Shown here: piece by piece, positions 1 to 6,707 of the stretch
Position numbering within the stretch: the first letter of the stretch is position 1
Layout: each line of letters starts with the position of its first letter
Assembly (NCBI GenBank): GCA_050743265.1
Contig: JBOGEN010000154.1
Coordinates: forward strand, 1 to 15,246
Reading direction: 5' to 3'
Length of the DNA: 15,246 nucleotides
Origin: JBOGEN01 sp050743265
GTDB taxonomy: Bacteria; Actinomycetota; Actinomycetes; JBOGEN01
Notes under the pieces: model-generated
What the model was told of the DNA's origin: nothing
Databases searched by the model: none
Seen by the model: the letters and a program-made list of their open reading frames with translations, nothing else
Program-made: the position numbers and the translations under genes

Positions 1-412
1 CGGCAGCGCCGGTGGTGACGGCAGCGCGGGTGGTGGCGGGTCAGCCGGCGGTACGAGCAGCATCGGGCCCCTCGCCGCGGCCAGCCCGGGTCAGGCCGCG
101 AGCACCGCGAACACCACCCAGGGCGCACAGAAGGCCGACCGTCAGGACGGCTCCGCGGGCCGGAGCGAGACGAGCGAGTCCCCCTGGAGTCCGGGGCTGT
201 CGGGCCTGTCCTCGGGGGTCCGGGAGGCAGGGGAGCCGATCCCGAGCGACGACATGTCGATCGCGTCATTCGGCGAGGGCTTCCGGCCCGTCTCGGCTCC
301 TTCAGGCGGCCAGGGCTTCGAGACCGTGATCATCGCCATCGGTCTGGCCGTCGCGGTGTCGACCGCCACGGCAGGCGTGGCCGTCCATTCGCGGGGCCGC
401 GAGGGGCGGTAG
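1..412 (+). CDS. C-terminal part of a Gly/Ser-rich protein with a C-terminal membrane anchor (partial)
   Basis: An open frame enters from the left edge (codons start at base 2) and ends at TAG 410-412 without internal stops; third positions are mostly G or C. The visible 136 residues begin with a GSAGG-type repeat, continue as a Ser/Gly/Ala/Asp-rich low-complexity region, and end with a hydrophobic stretch (VIIAIGLAVAVSTATAGVAV) followed by a short Arg-rich tail (HSRGREGR). That is the layout of a single-pass membrane or surface protein with its bulk outside and a short basic cytoplasmic end. No LPXTG sortase motif is seen before the helix. The N-terminal domain lies outside the window, so function cannot be stated. 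It converges on the next gene with 38 bases between the stops. Confidence 0.6.
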   Translation, partial: GSAGGDGSAGGGGSAGGTSSIGPLAAASPGQAASTANTTQGAQKADRQDGSAGRSETSESPWSPGLSGLSSGVREAGEPIPSDDMSIASFGEGFRPVSAPSGGQGFETVIIAIGLAVAVSTATAGVAVHSRGREGR

Positions 413-450
413 CGGCGGCGCCACGTACGACTGCGGACAACCGCCCGGCG

Positions 451-1191
451 TCAGGGCGAGTTGTCGCCGGACTGCGCCATGACGGCGACCAACCCGGCGA
501 CGTCCCAGGTCGGCGCTACGCCCGGGAGCGACAGCAGGTAGTCGGTCACCCCGCCCGGCTGCCAGCCGTACGCCTGGTGCAGCCCGTTGGCCAGCGTGCG
601 GACGTACGCGGCCGAGGGGGCGTTGAGCCGGACCTCGTCCACCGTCCAGGGCGCGGTGAACGTGACGACCGGGACGCCCTCGATCGCGCCGCACCCGGCG
701 AGCGTCTCGTAGCGCCCAGGCCCGACAGTCTGACGCCGCGCCGCGGCAGAGCCGTCAGAGCCATCGGCCGAACCGTCGGCGGTCGAGCCGTCAGCCGAAG
801 CCAGGGCCTCAAGGGCAGCGAGCACCGGAGAGTCCGGCCCCGACCCCGGCTCGCGGTGCATCTCCTGCACAGCCAGGTCGACGAACTGCGACACCGTGAC
901 CAGGTACGCCCGCGCCGCCGCCGTCCCGTCCGCGGAGGGGTCGTACAGCGCGAGGCCGCCCGTCCACGTCGGCGACTCCAGCGCGAAGTAGACCGTGCCT
1001 GGCAGGCTCACCGGTCGGTCGGCGCGTGCCGGACGCGGGTCGCGGCATCCCGGTTGAGTGCGCCGGGCCCCGGGAGCGCGACCGCCGGCCAGGTAGCAGC
1101 CGAACCGGTCGGCGCACATGTTCGACCCGTAGCTCGCGTACCAGACGAGCGGTTCGCCGGACGACTCGCCGGACGCTCTGCCTGGCCTCAC
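451..1191 (-). CDS. Gamma-glutamylcyclotransferase-like protein (often mislabelled histone deacetylase)
   Basis: The protein has 246 residues with the GGCT-fold nucleotide-like motif YASYGSNM at residues 18-25, followed by RFGCYLAGG. Proteins with this opening are common in actinomycetes and are frequently annotated as histone deacetylase, which the sequence does not support. The family fold handles gamma-glutamyl-amine or related substrates; the substrate here is unknown. Residues 130-152 form an Ala/Asp/Gly/Ser-rich insert (ADGS repeats) that looks like a flexible linker splitting the domain. The C-terminal part has a plausible helical end. The first start in frame is GTG at 1191; there is no other start before the YGSNM motif, and the GTG has no good ribosome binding site. 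Its G-TGA overlaps the stop of a short upstream frame (see findings). Convergent with the left-edge gene, divergent from the gene at 1356. Confidence 0.72.
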   Translation of the reverse strand: MRPGRASGESSGEPLVWYASYGSNMCADRFGCYLAGGRAPGARRTQPGCRDPRPARADRPVSLPGTVYFALESPTWTGGLALYDPSADGTAAARAYLVTVSQFVDLAVQEMHREPGSGPDSPVLAALEALASADGSTADGSADGSDGSAAARRQTVGPGRYETLAGCGAIEGVPVVTFTAPWTVDEVRLNAPSAAYVRTLANGLHQAYGWQPGGVTDYLLSLPGVAPTWDVAGLVAVMAQSGDNSP

Positions 1192-1355
1192 GGTGCGCAG
1201 ATGCCCGCCGACGCGACCGCGTACGCCTCGCCGTCGTGCCCCCCGCAGATCTCCTCCTGAACGAGTGGCCGACGCGGCAGGTCGGCGGGTAGGGTCGCGG
1301 GCCGGCCCGGATCCCGGGCCGCACGTGTCAGAGCACTACCTGCAGGGAGTAGTCC

Positions 1356-1691
1356 GTGGCCCAGTCGAAGACCTCGCGCGCGTCGGTGCGTGCCGGTTCC
1401 GGAGCCGGCAAGGGCGCCATCACGTTCCTCGGCGAGATCAAGTTCATCGTGCCGTGCCACGGCGGGCGGTACGCGTACGTGCGCAACGTGGTCACCGGCA
1501 AGATGCCGCACGTGACGACGGACTCCGACCGCTTCGCCGACGAGGTTCGCTCGCTCGCGGGGGCCGGTCACGCCGGGCGCCTGAAGGCCGAGTTCGAGAG
1601 CCTGGCCGCCGAGCACCCGTCCGACGGCTGGGAGCTCACGATGAAGCGCCTCGAGGAGGCCGGCGCTTTCCAGGCCGAGGACGCCGCCTGA
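1356..1691 (+). CDS. Conserved-looking small hypothetical protein, 111 residues
   Basis: GTG start at 1356 with AGGGAG at 1344-1349, six bases upstream, and TGA at 1689-1691. I do not recognise the family. The first 17 residues are Ser/Ala/Lys/Arg-rich and probably disordered. Residues 20-50 (containing ITFLGEIKFIVPCHGGRYAY) look like a beta-rich core, with one Cys and His pair (PCHGG). Residues 60-105 look helical and charged, ending in an acidic tail (EDAA). There is no signal peptide or membrane segment, so it is probably cytoplasmic. It stands alone: divergent from the GGCT-like gene, and convergent with the LuxR gene, whose stop lies 20 bases further on. Codon use matches the neighbours. 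Function unknown. Confidence 0.75.
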   Translation: MAQSKTSRASVRAGSGAGKGAITFLGEIKFIVPCHGGRYAYVRNVVTGKMPHVTTDSDRFADEVRSLAGAGHAGRLKAEFESLAAEHPSDGWELTMKRLEEAGAFQAEDAA

Positions 1692-1711
1692 GCGAGCGCG
1701 ACAGCACCCGC

Positions 1712-4708
1712 TCACGCGCCGATCTCGTCGAACAGCCTCCGCTGGTGCGCGAGCGCCGCGGCCTCGCCCCGGCCGGCGACGCCGAGCTTGGCGAGGATGT
1801 TCGACACGTGGACGCTGGCCGTCTTCGTGCTGATGAACAGCGCCTCGGCGATCTGACGGTTCGTACGCCCGGCGGCGACGAGGCGCAGCACCTCCATCTC
1901 GCGCGCGGTGAGCCCGAACCGGTCCGGCCCGGACGCCGGACGAATCGGCGTGACCTCGTCGTCCAGCCGTACGCCGAGACGCCGAGCCAGCCGCGCGGCC
2001 TCGGCGGCCACCGGCGACGCGCTGAGCTGCTGGGCCAGCACCGCCGCCTCCCGTACGGCCTCGGCAGCCTCGCCACGACCGGCCTCGGCCGCTGACGCCG
2101 CGATCGACTCGGCGAGCCGGAGGAGCACCGCGGCGAGCGCAAGCGGGCGCCCGTCCGTCCGCGCCGCGTCGACGGCGGCACGCCACTGCTCCGGCGTGTC
2201 CGTACCGTGTGCGCGGGCGACCTCGGCGGTGAGCCGGGTCGCGAGCGCCCGTGAGGACGGGTACATCGTGTTCAGCGTCTCGGCCGTGCGTTCGACCCAG
2301 CCGAGCATCTCCTCGGTGCCCGGCTGCGGGTCACGGCCGACAAGGCGGGCCTCGGCGGCGTCGTCGGACTCGGCCACCGCGCGTCGGACGAGGAGCGGCC
2401 ACGCGTACCGGGACGCCCGGGAGATCGGCGCGCGCTCGAGCCCCTCGCGGACGATCTCGCGCACGTCGTCGAGCCGCCCCTCGGCGGCGGCGATGCCGGC
2501 GGCGAGCGTGTCGAACGGCAGCACGTACTGGGCGCTGCGCATCGGCCGGTGGAACACGGGACGCGCCGCCTCGAGGCGCTGCGTGGCCTCCGCCACGTCG
2601 CCACGGGACAGCGCGAGCATGCCGACGAGCATATGCAGGCTGCCGGCGTTCACGCCCTGGGGGTCGAGATCGAGAGCCTCCTCCGCGAGACGCGCGGCGT
2701 CGTCCCACAGGCCCAGCGCGAGCATCGGCTCCACGGCGTTGCCGACGAGGAACGTGCCGGACGTCCTGGCCTGGCCGAGCCGCCCGGCCAGGTCGATGCC
2801 CTCCCGGGCCGTACGGGCGGCGTCCTCGTAGCGCCCCATCTCCATCAGGGCGTCGGAGAGGTCGACGTGCACGCGGATCATGCCGGTCTCGTCGCCCTCC
2901 TGCTCGAGCATGGCGCGGGCGTCGGAAAGGTCGGCCAGCCCGCCGTCGGGTTCGCCCAGGCTGACGCGGGCGGAACCTCGAGTCACCAGCGCCATCGCCT
3001 CGATGTGCCGGTCGCCCAGCGTGCGGGCCACGGCGCCCGTTTCGGCGGCGTACTCGAGCGCGTGCTCGGGGTGCGGCTTGATGAGGTACATCGCGGCCAG
3101 CGAGAGCAGCACCCGAGCACGAACGCGGCTCGGCTCTGCCGGCACGAGCGCCAGTGCCTCGTCGAGCAACGCGAGCGCACCGGACTTGCCGAGCACACGC
3201 AGCGCGCGGGCGGCGAGGTCGAGCATGTCCGCCGCCCGCTCGGGGTCCGAGGCCCGCAGGCCGACACGGTCCACCTCGGCCAGGCCGGCCTGCGCGAACG
3301 CCAGCCCGCGGTCGAGCGCGCCTCCGCGGTGGGCCGCGTGGATGGCCGCGCGCAGGACGGCGACCTGGTCGCGCCCGGCGCGCTCCGCGGCGTCGGGGAC
3401 GCGGTCCCAGAGCTCGAGCGCACGCTCGAGATGGGCCAGCTGTTCCGCGTACGCGTACACCGCGCGCGCCTCGTCGGCAGCCCGGACGAGCGCGGGCAGC
3501 GCACGGTTGAGGTCGTGGGCAGCGTGGTAGTGGTGCGCGATCGCGGTGGCCACGCGGACGTCACGGGCCAGCGTCGGGTCGGCCTCGAGCTCCTCGGCGA
3601 AGCGCAGGTGCAGCCGGGCATGCTCGCCCGGCAGCAGCTCGCCGTGGACCACCTCGCGGACGAGCGCGTGCCTGAACCGGTACGCGTCCCTGTCGAGGTC
3701 GGCGACGAGGACGTGCCCGTCCACGGCGGCACGCAGCCCCGCCATCAGCGCCGGCTCCGGCAGGTCGGCGGCGCGGGCGAGCAGCGCGTACGGGACGGAG
3801 CCGGTGCTGGCCGACGAGGCGACGTGCAGCACGTGCTGCGCGTCCGGGCCGAGGTGCTCGAGCCGGGCGAGCAGCACCTCGCGCAGCGTGTCGGACACCG
3901 CGCCGTGGTCGCCCGTCGCCTCGCAGATGGCGAGCTCCTCGACGAAGAACGGGTTGCCCTCGCTGCGCTGGTGGACGCGGTCGACGACCGAGGCGGGGGG
4001 CGCGACGTCGAGGATCCCCGCGAGCTGGCGGGCGACGTCCGCACGCCCGAGCGGGGCAAGGTTGCGGCGCTCCACGCCGCGCAGGCGGTCCAGCTCGGCG
4101 AGGAAGCCGCGGAGCGGGTGGCCACGTCGGAGCTCGTCCGACCGATACGTGAGCACGAGCAGCACGGGCGCGTCGCGCAGCGTCCGGACGCAGAACGCGA
4201 GCAGGTCACGCGTGGACCGGTCGGCCCAGTGCAGGTCCTCGACGACGAGGACGAGAGGCCGCTCGTCGGCGAGCCGGACGAGCAGGCCGGCGAGCACCTC
4301 GTACAGCCGGCCCGGCGCCGCGTCGCGGATCGGGCCCGGTGGCGTGGTGCCCTCGTGCAGCTCGGGGAGCAGGCGCGCGAGGTCAGGGGCGGAGTGACCG
4401 GCGAGGTCGACGAGGACGTCCGGCCCCGACTCCCGGACGAGGCTGCGCAGCGCGGAGACGACCGGTGCGAACGGCAGGCCCTCCTCGCCGAGGGCGACGC
4501 AGCCGCCGACGAGCGTGCGGGCCCCGGAGGTGCGCGCGAGGAACTCCTCGACCAGGCGGGTCTTGCCCACCCCGGCCTCGCCGCCGACGAGGACGGTCGT
4601 CGGGGTGCCCTCGCGGGCGCGCTGCAGTGCCGCCTCGAGGGCGTCGAGGTCGCCTTCACGCCCGACGAAGACAGGGGTGAGGAGCCGGCTGGTCACGGCG
4701 TCGAGCAT
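1712..4708 (-). CDS. Large ATP-binding LuxR-family transcriptional regulator (LAL type)
   Basis: Using ATG 4708 the protein has 998 residues, normal for the LAL class. An AAA/NACHT-like ATPase module is N-terminal: the opening VFVGRE at about 14-18, Walker A GGEAGVGKT at 42-50, Walker B LVLVVEDLHWAD at 152-163, and TYRSDE at 188-193. A long alpha-helical, TPR-like middle follows. The last 70 residues are a LuxR/GerE helix-turn-helix (LTAREMEVLRLVAAGRTNRQ then IAEALFISTKTASVHVSNIL). Such proteins switch on nearby catabolic or secondary-metabolite genes when a ligand and ATP are bound; the target here is unknown. The frame stays open up to 5077, but the extra 123 residues are Pro/Gly/Arg-rich and overlap the small gene at 4825-4983, so I reject them. 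AGGTGG lies only one base before ATG 4708; GTG 4720 or GTG 4696 are alternatives. Confidence 0.93.
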   Translation of the reverse strand: MLDAVTSRLLTPVFVGREGDLDALEAALQRAREGTPTTVLVGGEAGVGKTRLVEEFLARTSGARTLVGGCVALGEEGLPFAPVVSALRSLVRESGPDVLVDLAGHSAPDLARLLPELHEGTTPPGPIRDAAPGRLYEVLAGLLVRLADERPLVLVVEDLHWADRSTRDLLAFCVRTLRDAPVLLVLTYRSDELRRGHPLRGFLAELDRLRGVERRNLAPLGRADVARQLAGILDVAPPASVVDRVHQRSEGNPFFVEELAICEATGDHGAVSDTLREVLLARLEHLGPDAQHVLHVASSASTGSVPYALLARAADLPEPALMAGLRAAVDGHVLVADLDRDAYRFRHALVREVVHGELLPGEHARLHLRFAEELEADPTLARDVRVATAIAHHYHAAHDLNRALPALVRAADEARAVYAYAEQLAHLERALELWDRVPDAAERAGRDQVAVLRAAIHAAHRGGALDRGLAFAQAGLAEVDRVGLRASDPERAADMLDLAARALRVLGKSGALALLDEALALVPAEPSRVRARVLLSLAAMYLIKPHPEHALEYAAETGAVARTLGDRHIEAMALVTRGSARVSLGEPDGGLADLSDARAMLEQEGDETGMIRVHVDLSDALMEMGRYEDAARTAREGIDLAGRLGQARTSGTFLVGNAVEPMLALGLWDDAARLAEEALDLDPQGVNAGSLHMLVGMLALSRGDVAEATQRLEAARPVFHRPMRSAQYVLPFDTLAAGIAAAEGRLDDVREIVREGLERAPISRASRYAWPLLVRRAVAESDDAAEARLVGRDPQPGTEEMLGWVERTAETLNTMYPSSRALATRLTAEVARAHGTDTPEQWRAAVDAARTDGRPLALAAVLLRLAESIAASAAEAGRGEAAEAVREAAVLAQQLSASPVAAEAARLARRLGVRLDDEVTPIRPASGPDRFGLTAREMEVLRLVAAGRTNRQIAEALFISTKTASVHVSNILAKLGVAGRGEAAALAHQRRLFDEIGA

Positions 4709-4722
4709 GCCACCTGCCACGG

Positions 4723-4765
4723 ACAGGGCCGCCCGGTTCGGTGAGCCGAATCCGGACGGCCCTGT
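4723..4765. repeat. Nested inverted repeat just upstream of the LuxR start
   Basis: ACAGGGCCG (4723-4731) and CGGCCCTGT (4757-4765) are perfect 9-bp inverted arms. Inside them GGTTCGG (4735-4741) pairs with CCGAATCC (4746-4753) around a TGAG loop, with one bulged T. Together this could fold as one long hairpin in the leader of the LuxR mRNA or serve as an operator. It sits 15-57 bases before ATG 4708. Role is inferred from position only. Confidence 0.55.
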
Positions 4766-4799
4766 CGTGGGTCTGGGCGGTCCTGTCGTGGGTCCGGGC
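4758..4799. repeat. Two tandem copies of a 21-bp unit upstream of the LuxR gene
   Basis: Units at 4758-4778 and 4779-4799 are identical at 19 of 21 positions (differences at unit positions 3 and 17), sharing the core CCTGTCGTGGGTC. A period of 21 bp is two helical turns, so both copies present the same DNA face. The first unit overlaps the right arm of the adjacent inverted repeat. It could be a regulator binding array or a simple duplication. Confidence 0.6.
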
Positions 4800-4824
4800 G
4801 GTCGGTCCCGGCGCCCGGTGGGGC

Positions 4825-4983
4825 TCACGGCGCGTGGGCTGGACGCGCCGCCCCCCTCCGGTGCGGTCGGGGCCTGCGCCGCCGCAGCCGCGAGGTGCGT
4901 GCCTGGGCCGCGAGCCGGCCCTGGTGGGCCTCGCGCTGCATGTCCTGCATCCGGGCCACGGCGATCTCGTAGGTCGGGTACAT
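4825..4983 (-). CDS. Small basic protein, 52 residues, upstream of the LuxR gene
   Basis: ATG at 4981-4983 is preceded by AGGAG (4989-4993) at five bases, one of the best ribosome binding sites in the window; TGA lies at 4825-4827. The protein opens MYPTYEIAVARMQDMQREAH, continues as an amphipathic charged helix rich in Gln, Arg and Ala to about residue 32, then becomes a strongly basic Arg/Pro/His tail (SRLRRRRPRPHRR). There is no signal peptide or membrane segment. I do not recognise a named family; short actinomycete proteins with a similar helical opening and basic end exist in my general impression, but I cannot verify a match. It sits 116 bases before the LuxR start and 114 bases after the M23 stop, on the same strand. 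The basic tail could bind nucleic acid or acidic protein surfaces; this is inference. Confidence 0.7.
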   Translation of the reverse strand: MYPTYEIAVARMQDMQREAHQGRLAAQARTSRLRRRRPRPHRRGAARPAHAP

Positions 4984-5097
4984 CGGGGCTCCTCGGGACG
5001 GTCCCCGGCGCCTGCCGCCGGTTCTGTTCCGAGACTCGGCCTAAGGCCCCCACCCCCACATCGGGAGAGTTCCTCATCTGTGCAGGTCACGGGTGCC

Positions 5098-6015
5098 TTA
5101 GATGCCGCCCTCGACGCCCATCGAGGCGTCCGCCGGGGCCTGGGCGAGGCCCTGGCCCAGACCCTGCCCCTGCCCCTGCCCCTGGCTTTGCCCCTGGCCC
5201 AGGCCCTGGAAGCGCCGCCCGTTCCGCGGGACGCCCGGGCCGACCGTGCCGTCCTGCTCGATGCGCCTGAACGTGAACGGAAGTCCGGCGGCGACGTACG
5301 CGCTGGGGTGGTCCATGAGCTGCAGGTGGAGGTGCGGCTCGCTGGAGTTGCCGGAGTTGCCGCACTCGGCGAGGCGGTCCCCGGCGTGGACGGCCTCGCC
5401 CACGGCCACGGAGACCGTGCCACTCCGCAGGTGGGCGTACGCCGAGAAGACGCCGTCGCCGTGGTCGATCACGAGGTGGTTGCCGAGGATGCGGCCTACC
5501 CCGAAGAGCTCCCGCACGCCCTCGAGCACGAGCAGGACGAGCGACGGCCAGGACGTCCGGCTCCAGTGGTCGCGCTCCCGGTCGTGCCGGCGCACCACGA
5601 CGCCGTCCGCGACCGCGAGGACGGGCAGCCCGAACCCGGGGAACTCCTCGGGCCGCCGCGCCAATGGCCACCACGAGAAGCCGGGACGGCTGCCGTCCGG
5701 CGGGTCGCCGACGAGGTCGATGGCGTACGTCTGCCCGTACGCGTGCAGCCCGTGGCTGGGCACCTTGTCGGCCGGGCTGTGCACCGGCATCCACCAGCCC
5801 TGCACCGGGCACGCGATCTCGACCGGATCGCGGCGCACCGTGCCGACGCGCGCGTACATCGCCATCGCGACGACGAGCACGACGAGCGCCGGCCAGACCA
5901 GCCCCCCGACACCGGCCAGGGCTATCGCCATCATGGCCAGCCCGACTCCCGTGCCCGGGAGGCGTAGCCGTGCGCAGACAAGCGCGCTGCGGTTCGACAG
6001 GCGGGGGAGTCTCAT
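5098..6015 (-). CDS. Membrane-anchored M23 (LytM-type) metallopeptidase with a Gly-Gln repeat tail
   Basis: The 305-residue protein starts at ATG 6015, with GAGAGG at 6023-6028 seven bases upstream. Residues 22-53 are hydrophobic and make one hairpin or two short membrane segments. The rest resembles the M23 fold: SHGLHAYGQTYAIDL at 87-101 supplies the first zinc His and Asp, GNHLVIDHGDGVFSAYAHL at 179-197 holds the catalytic-strand His 195, and EPHLHLQ at 226-232 gives the HxH pair (228, 230). All expected metal-site residues appear present, so it is probably active, cleaving peptide cross-links in peptidoglycan outside the membrane. A long insert (about 103-175) separates the first motif from the core. 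The tail (271-293) is built of GQ repeats, then ends acidic. It follows the ArsR-like gene by 88 bases on the same strand and may be controlled by it. Confidence 0.9.
   Translation of the reverse strand: MRLPRLSNRSALVCARLRLPGTGVGLAMMAIALAGVGGLVWPALVVLVVAMAMYARVGTVRRDPVEIACPVQGWWMPVHSPADKVPSHGLHAYGQTYAIDLVGDPPDGSRPGFSWWPLARRPEEFPGFGLPVLAVADGVVVRRHDRERDHWSRTSWPSLVLLVLEGVRELFGVGRILGNHLVIDHGDGVFSAYAHLRSGTVSVAVGEAVHAGDRLAECGNSGNSSEPHLHLQLMDHPSAYVAAGLPFTFRRIEQDGTVGPGVPRNGRRFQGLGQGQSQGQGQGQGLGQGLAQAPADASMGVEGGI
5140..5205 (-). repeat. Hexanucleotide-type repeat encoding the Gly-Gln tail of the M23 protein
   Basis: On the plus strand the stretch is made of CTGCCC and CTGGCC-like six-base units. On the minus strand these read as alternating Gly-Gln with some Leu and Ser, residues 271-291. 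Repeats of six bases stay in frame when copies are gained or lost, so tail length may vary between strains. Confidence 0.65.
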
Positions 6016-6079
6016 GAGGAGTCCTCTCGGTCGGCGCCGGGATCGAGGTGGCGTGTTCGCGCCGCTGGATGGCCGTTTG

Positions 6080-6112
6080 CCTCAGCGCTGCCACAGCGCT
6101 GCCTCAGCGCTG
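6080..6112. repeat. Three tandem 11-bp units, each with the palindrome CAGCGCTG
   Basis: Units 6080-6090 and 6102-6112 are identical (CCTCAGCGCTG); the middle one, 6091-6101, differs at two positions (CCACAGCGCTG). Each contains the perfect 8-bp palindrome CAGCGCTG, spaced 11 bp apart, about one helical turn. The last unit overlaps the TGA (6104-6106) of the ArsR-like gene. The array lies 65-97 bases ahead of the M23 start, so it could be an operator, or just a slippage product at a gene end. Confidence 0.6.
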
Positions 6113-6667
6113 GGCGGCGGCGACGGTCGCGAGCAGGGGGACGACGCGGGCGGCCGGCACCTCGTACCGCCCCCGCCCGGTCGAGCGCAGCCAGCCGGCG
6201 GCGACGAGCTGGCGCACGTGGTGGTAGACCTGCCCGCTCGTGCCGAGGCCCTCGACGTTGCCGAGCTCGGCGACGGTACGGGTGCCGCGCAGCACCTCGC
6301 GGACGAGCAGCAGGCGTACGGGGTGGCCGAGCGCGGCGAGGACGTCCGCCAGGCCGTCCCAGTCGCCGTCGAGCAGCGACTCGGTGGTGGCGCCCTGCTG
6401 CCATTCGGCCGCCTCGCCCGTAGGCAGCCAGACGGAGCCGGTGAACAGGACCGCCCCCCGCTCGCCGGCACGGGCCTTCAGCCCGCGAAGCGCCCAGAAC
6501 TTCTCCGCGTCGAGCACGCCGAGGTCGGGGCGGGACTGGACGTCCCCGGGGCCGGACGGTTCGGCGCCCTCGACGGCCGACAGCCGCTCCTCCAGCCGGC
6601 GGACTCGGGCGACGAGGTCGTCCTCGTCCGCATCTCCGCCCGACTCGGGTCCGCCCACCATCGGCAC
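6104..6667 (-). CDS. ArsR-like winged helix-turn-helix regulator
   Basis: The protein has 187 residues from GTG 6667, or 185 from ATG 6661. Residues 16-33 (DLVARVRRLEERLSAVEG) look like a short coiled coil. A middle region (FWALRGLKAR at 57-66 to EWQQG at 88-92) may be a ligand or dimer part. The C-terminal half is a winged helix: LADVLAALGHPVRLLLVREV at 106-125, the recognition region GTSGQVYHHVRQLVAAGWL at 142-160, and the wing GRGRYEVPA at 164-172. The two conserved-looking His residues (149-150) are in the recognition helix; no Cys pair for metal sensing is seen, so an arsenic or metal role is not supported. No ribosome binding site is visible at either start, which fits leaderless translation from the promoter just upstream. 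The M23 gene follows on the same strand and is the natural target. Confidence 0.85.
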   Translation of the reverse strand: MPMVGGPESGGDADEDDLVARVRRLEERLSAVEGAEPSGPGDVQSRPDLGVLDAEKFWALRGLKARAGERGAVLFTGSVWLPTGEAAEWQQGATTESLLDGDWDGLADVLAALGHPVRLLLVREVLRGTRTVAELGNVEGLGTSGQVYHHVRQLVAAGWLRSTGRGRYEVPAARVVPLLATVAAAQR

Positions 6668-6696
6668 GAGATCACGTAGAAACGTAGAAGTGTCAA
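6662..6696 (-). promoter_or_regulatory. Candidate promoter with tandem operator for the ArsR-like gene
   Basis: The minus strand carries a perfect TTGACA (6691-6696). The spacer holds two exact tandem copies of TTCTACGT (6674-6681 and 6682-6689), an unusually AT-rich spot for this window. A weak -10 (TGATCT, 6669-6674) follows at 16 bases, which would start RNA near 6662, next to ATG 6661. The -10 is poor, so the call rests on the -35 and the repeat. Confidence 0.5.
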
Positions 6697-6707
6697 GACC
6701 GACGCTG

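Noticed and set aside
451..1191. Histone deacetylase annotation
   Set aside because: There are no zinc-site Asp/His motifs of that family; the YGSNM motif belongs to the GGCT-like fold.
1692..1711. Bidirectional terminator between the convergent genes
   Set aside because: GAGCG and CGCTC can pair across the gap, but the stem is only five bases and lies partly over the stop codons.
2549..4744. Open frame of about 730 residues on the plus strand opposite the LuxR gene
   Set aside because: It is a GC-rich mirror frame with no domain features; the opposing frame carries clear Walker and helix-turn-helix motifs.
4723..4799. CRISPR-like array
   Set aside because: There are only two directly adjacent 21-bp units, no spacers and no cas genes.
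4709..5077. N-terminal extension of the LuxR frame by 123 residues
   Set aside because: It is Pro/Gly/Arg-rich without domain character, it overlaps the small gene at 4825-4983 in another frame, and the conserved VGRE opening lies right after ATG 4708.
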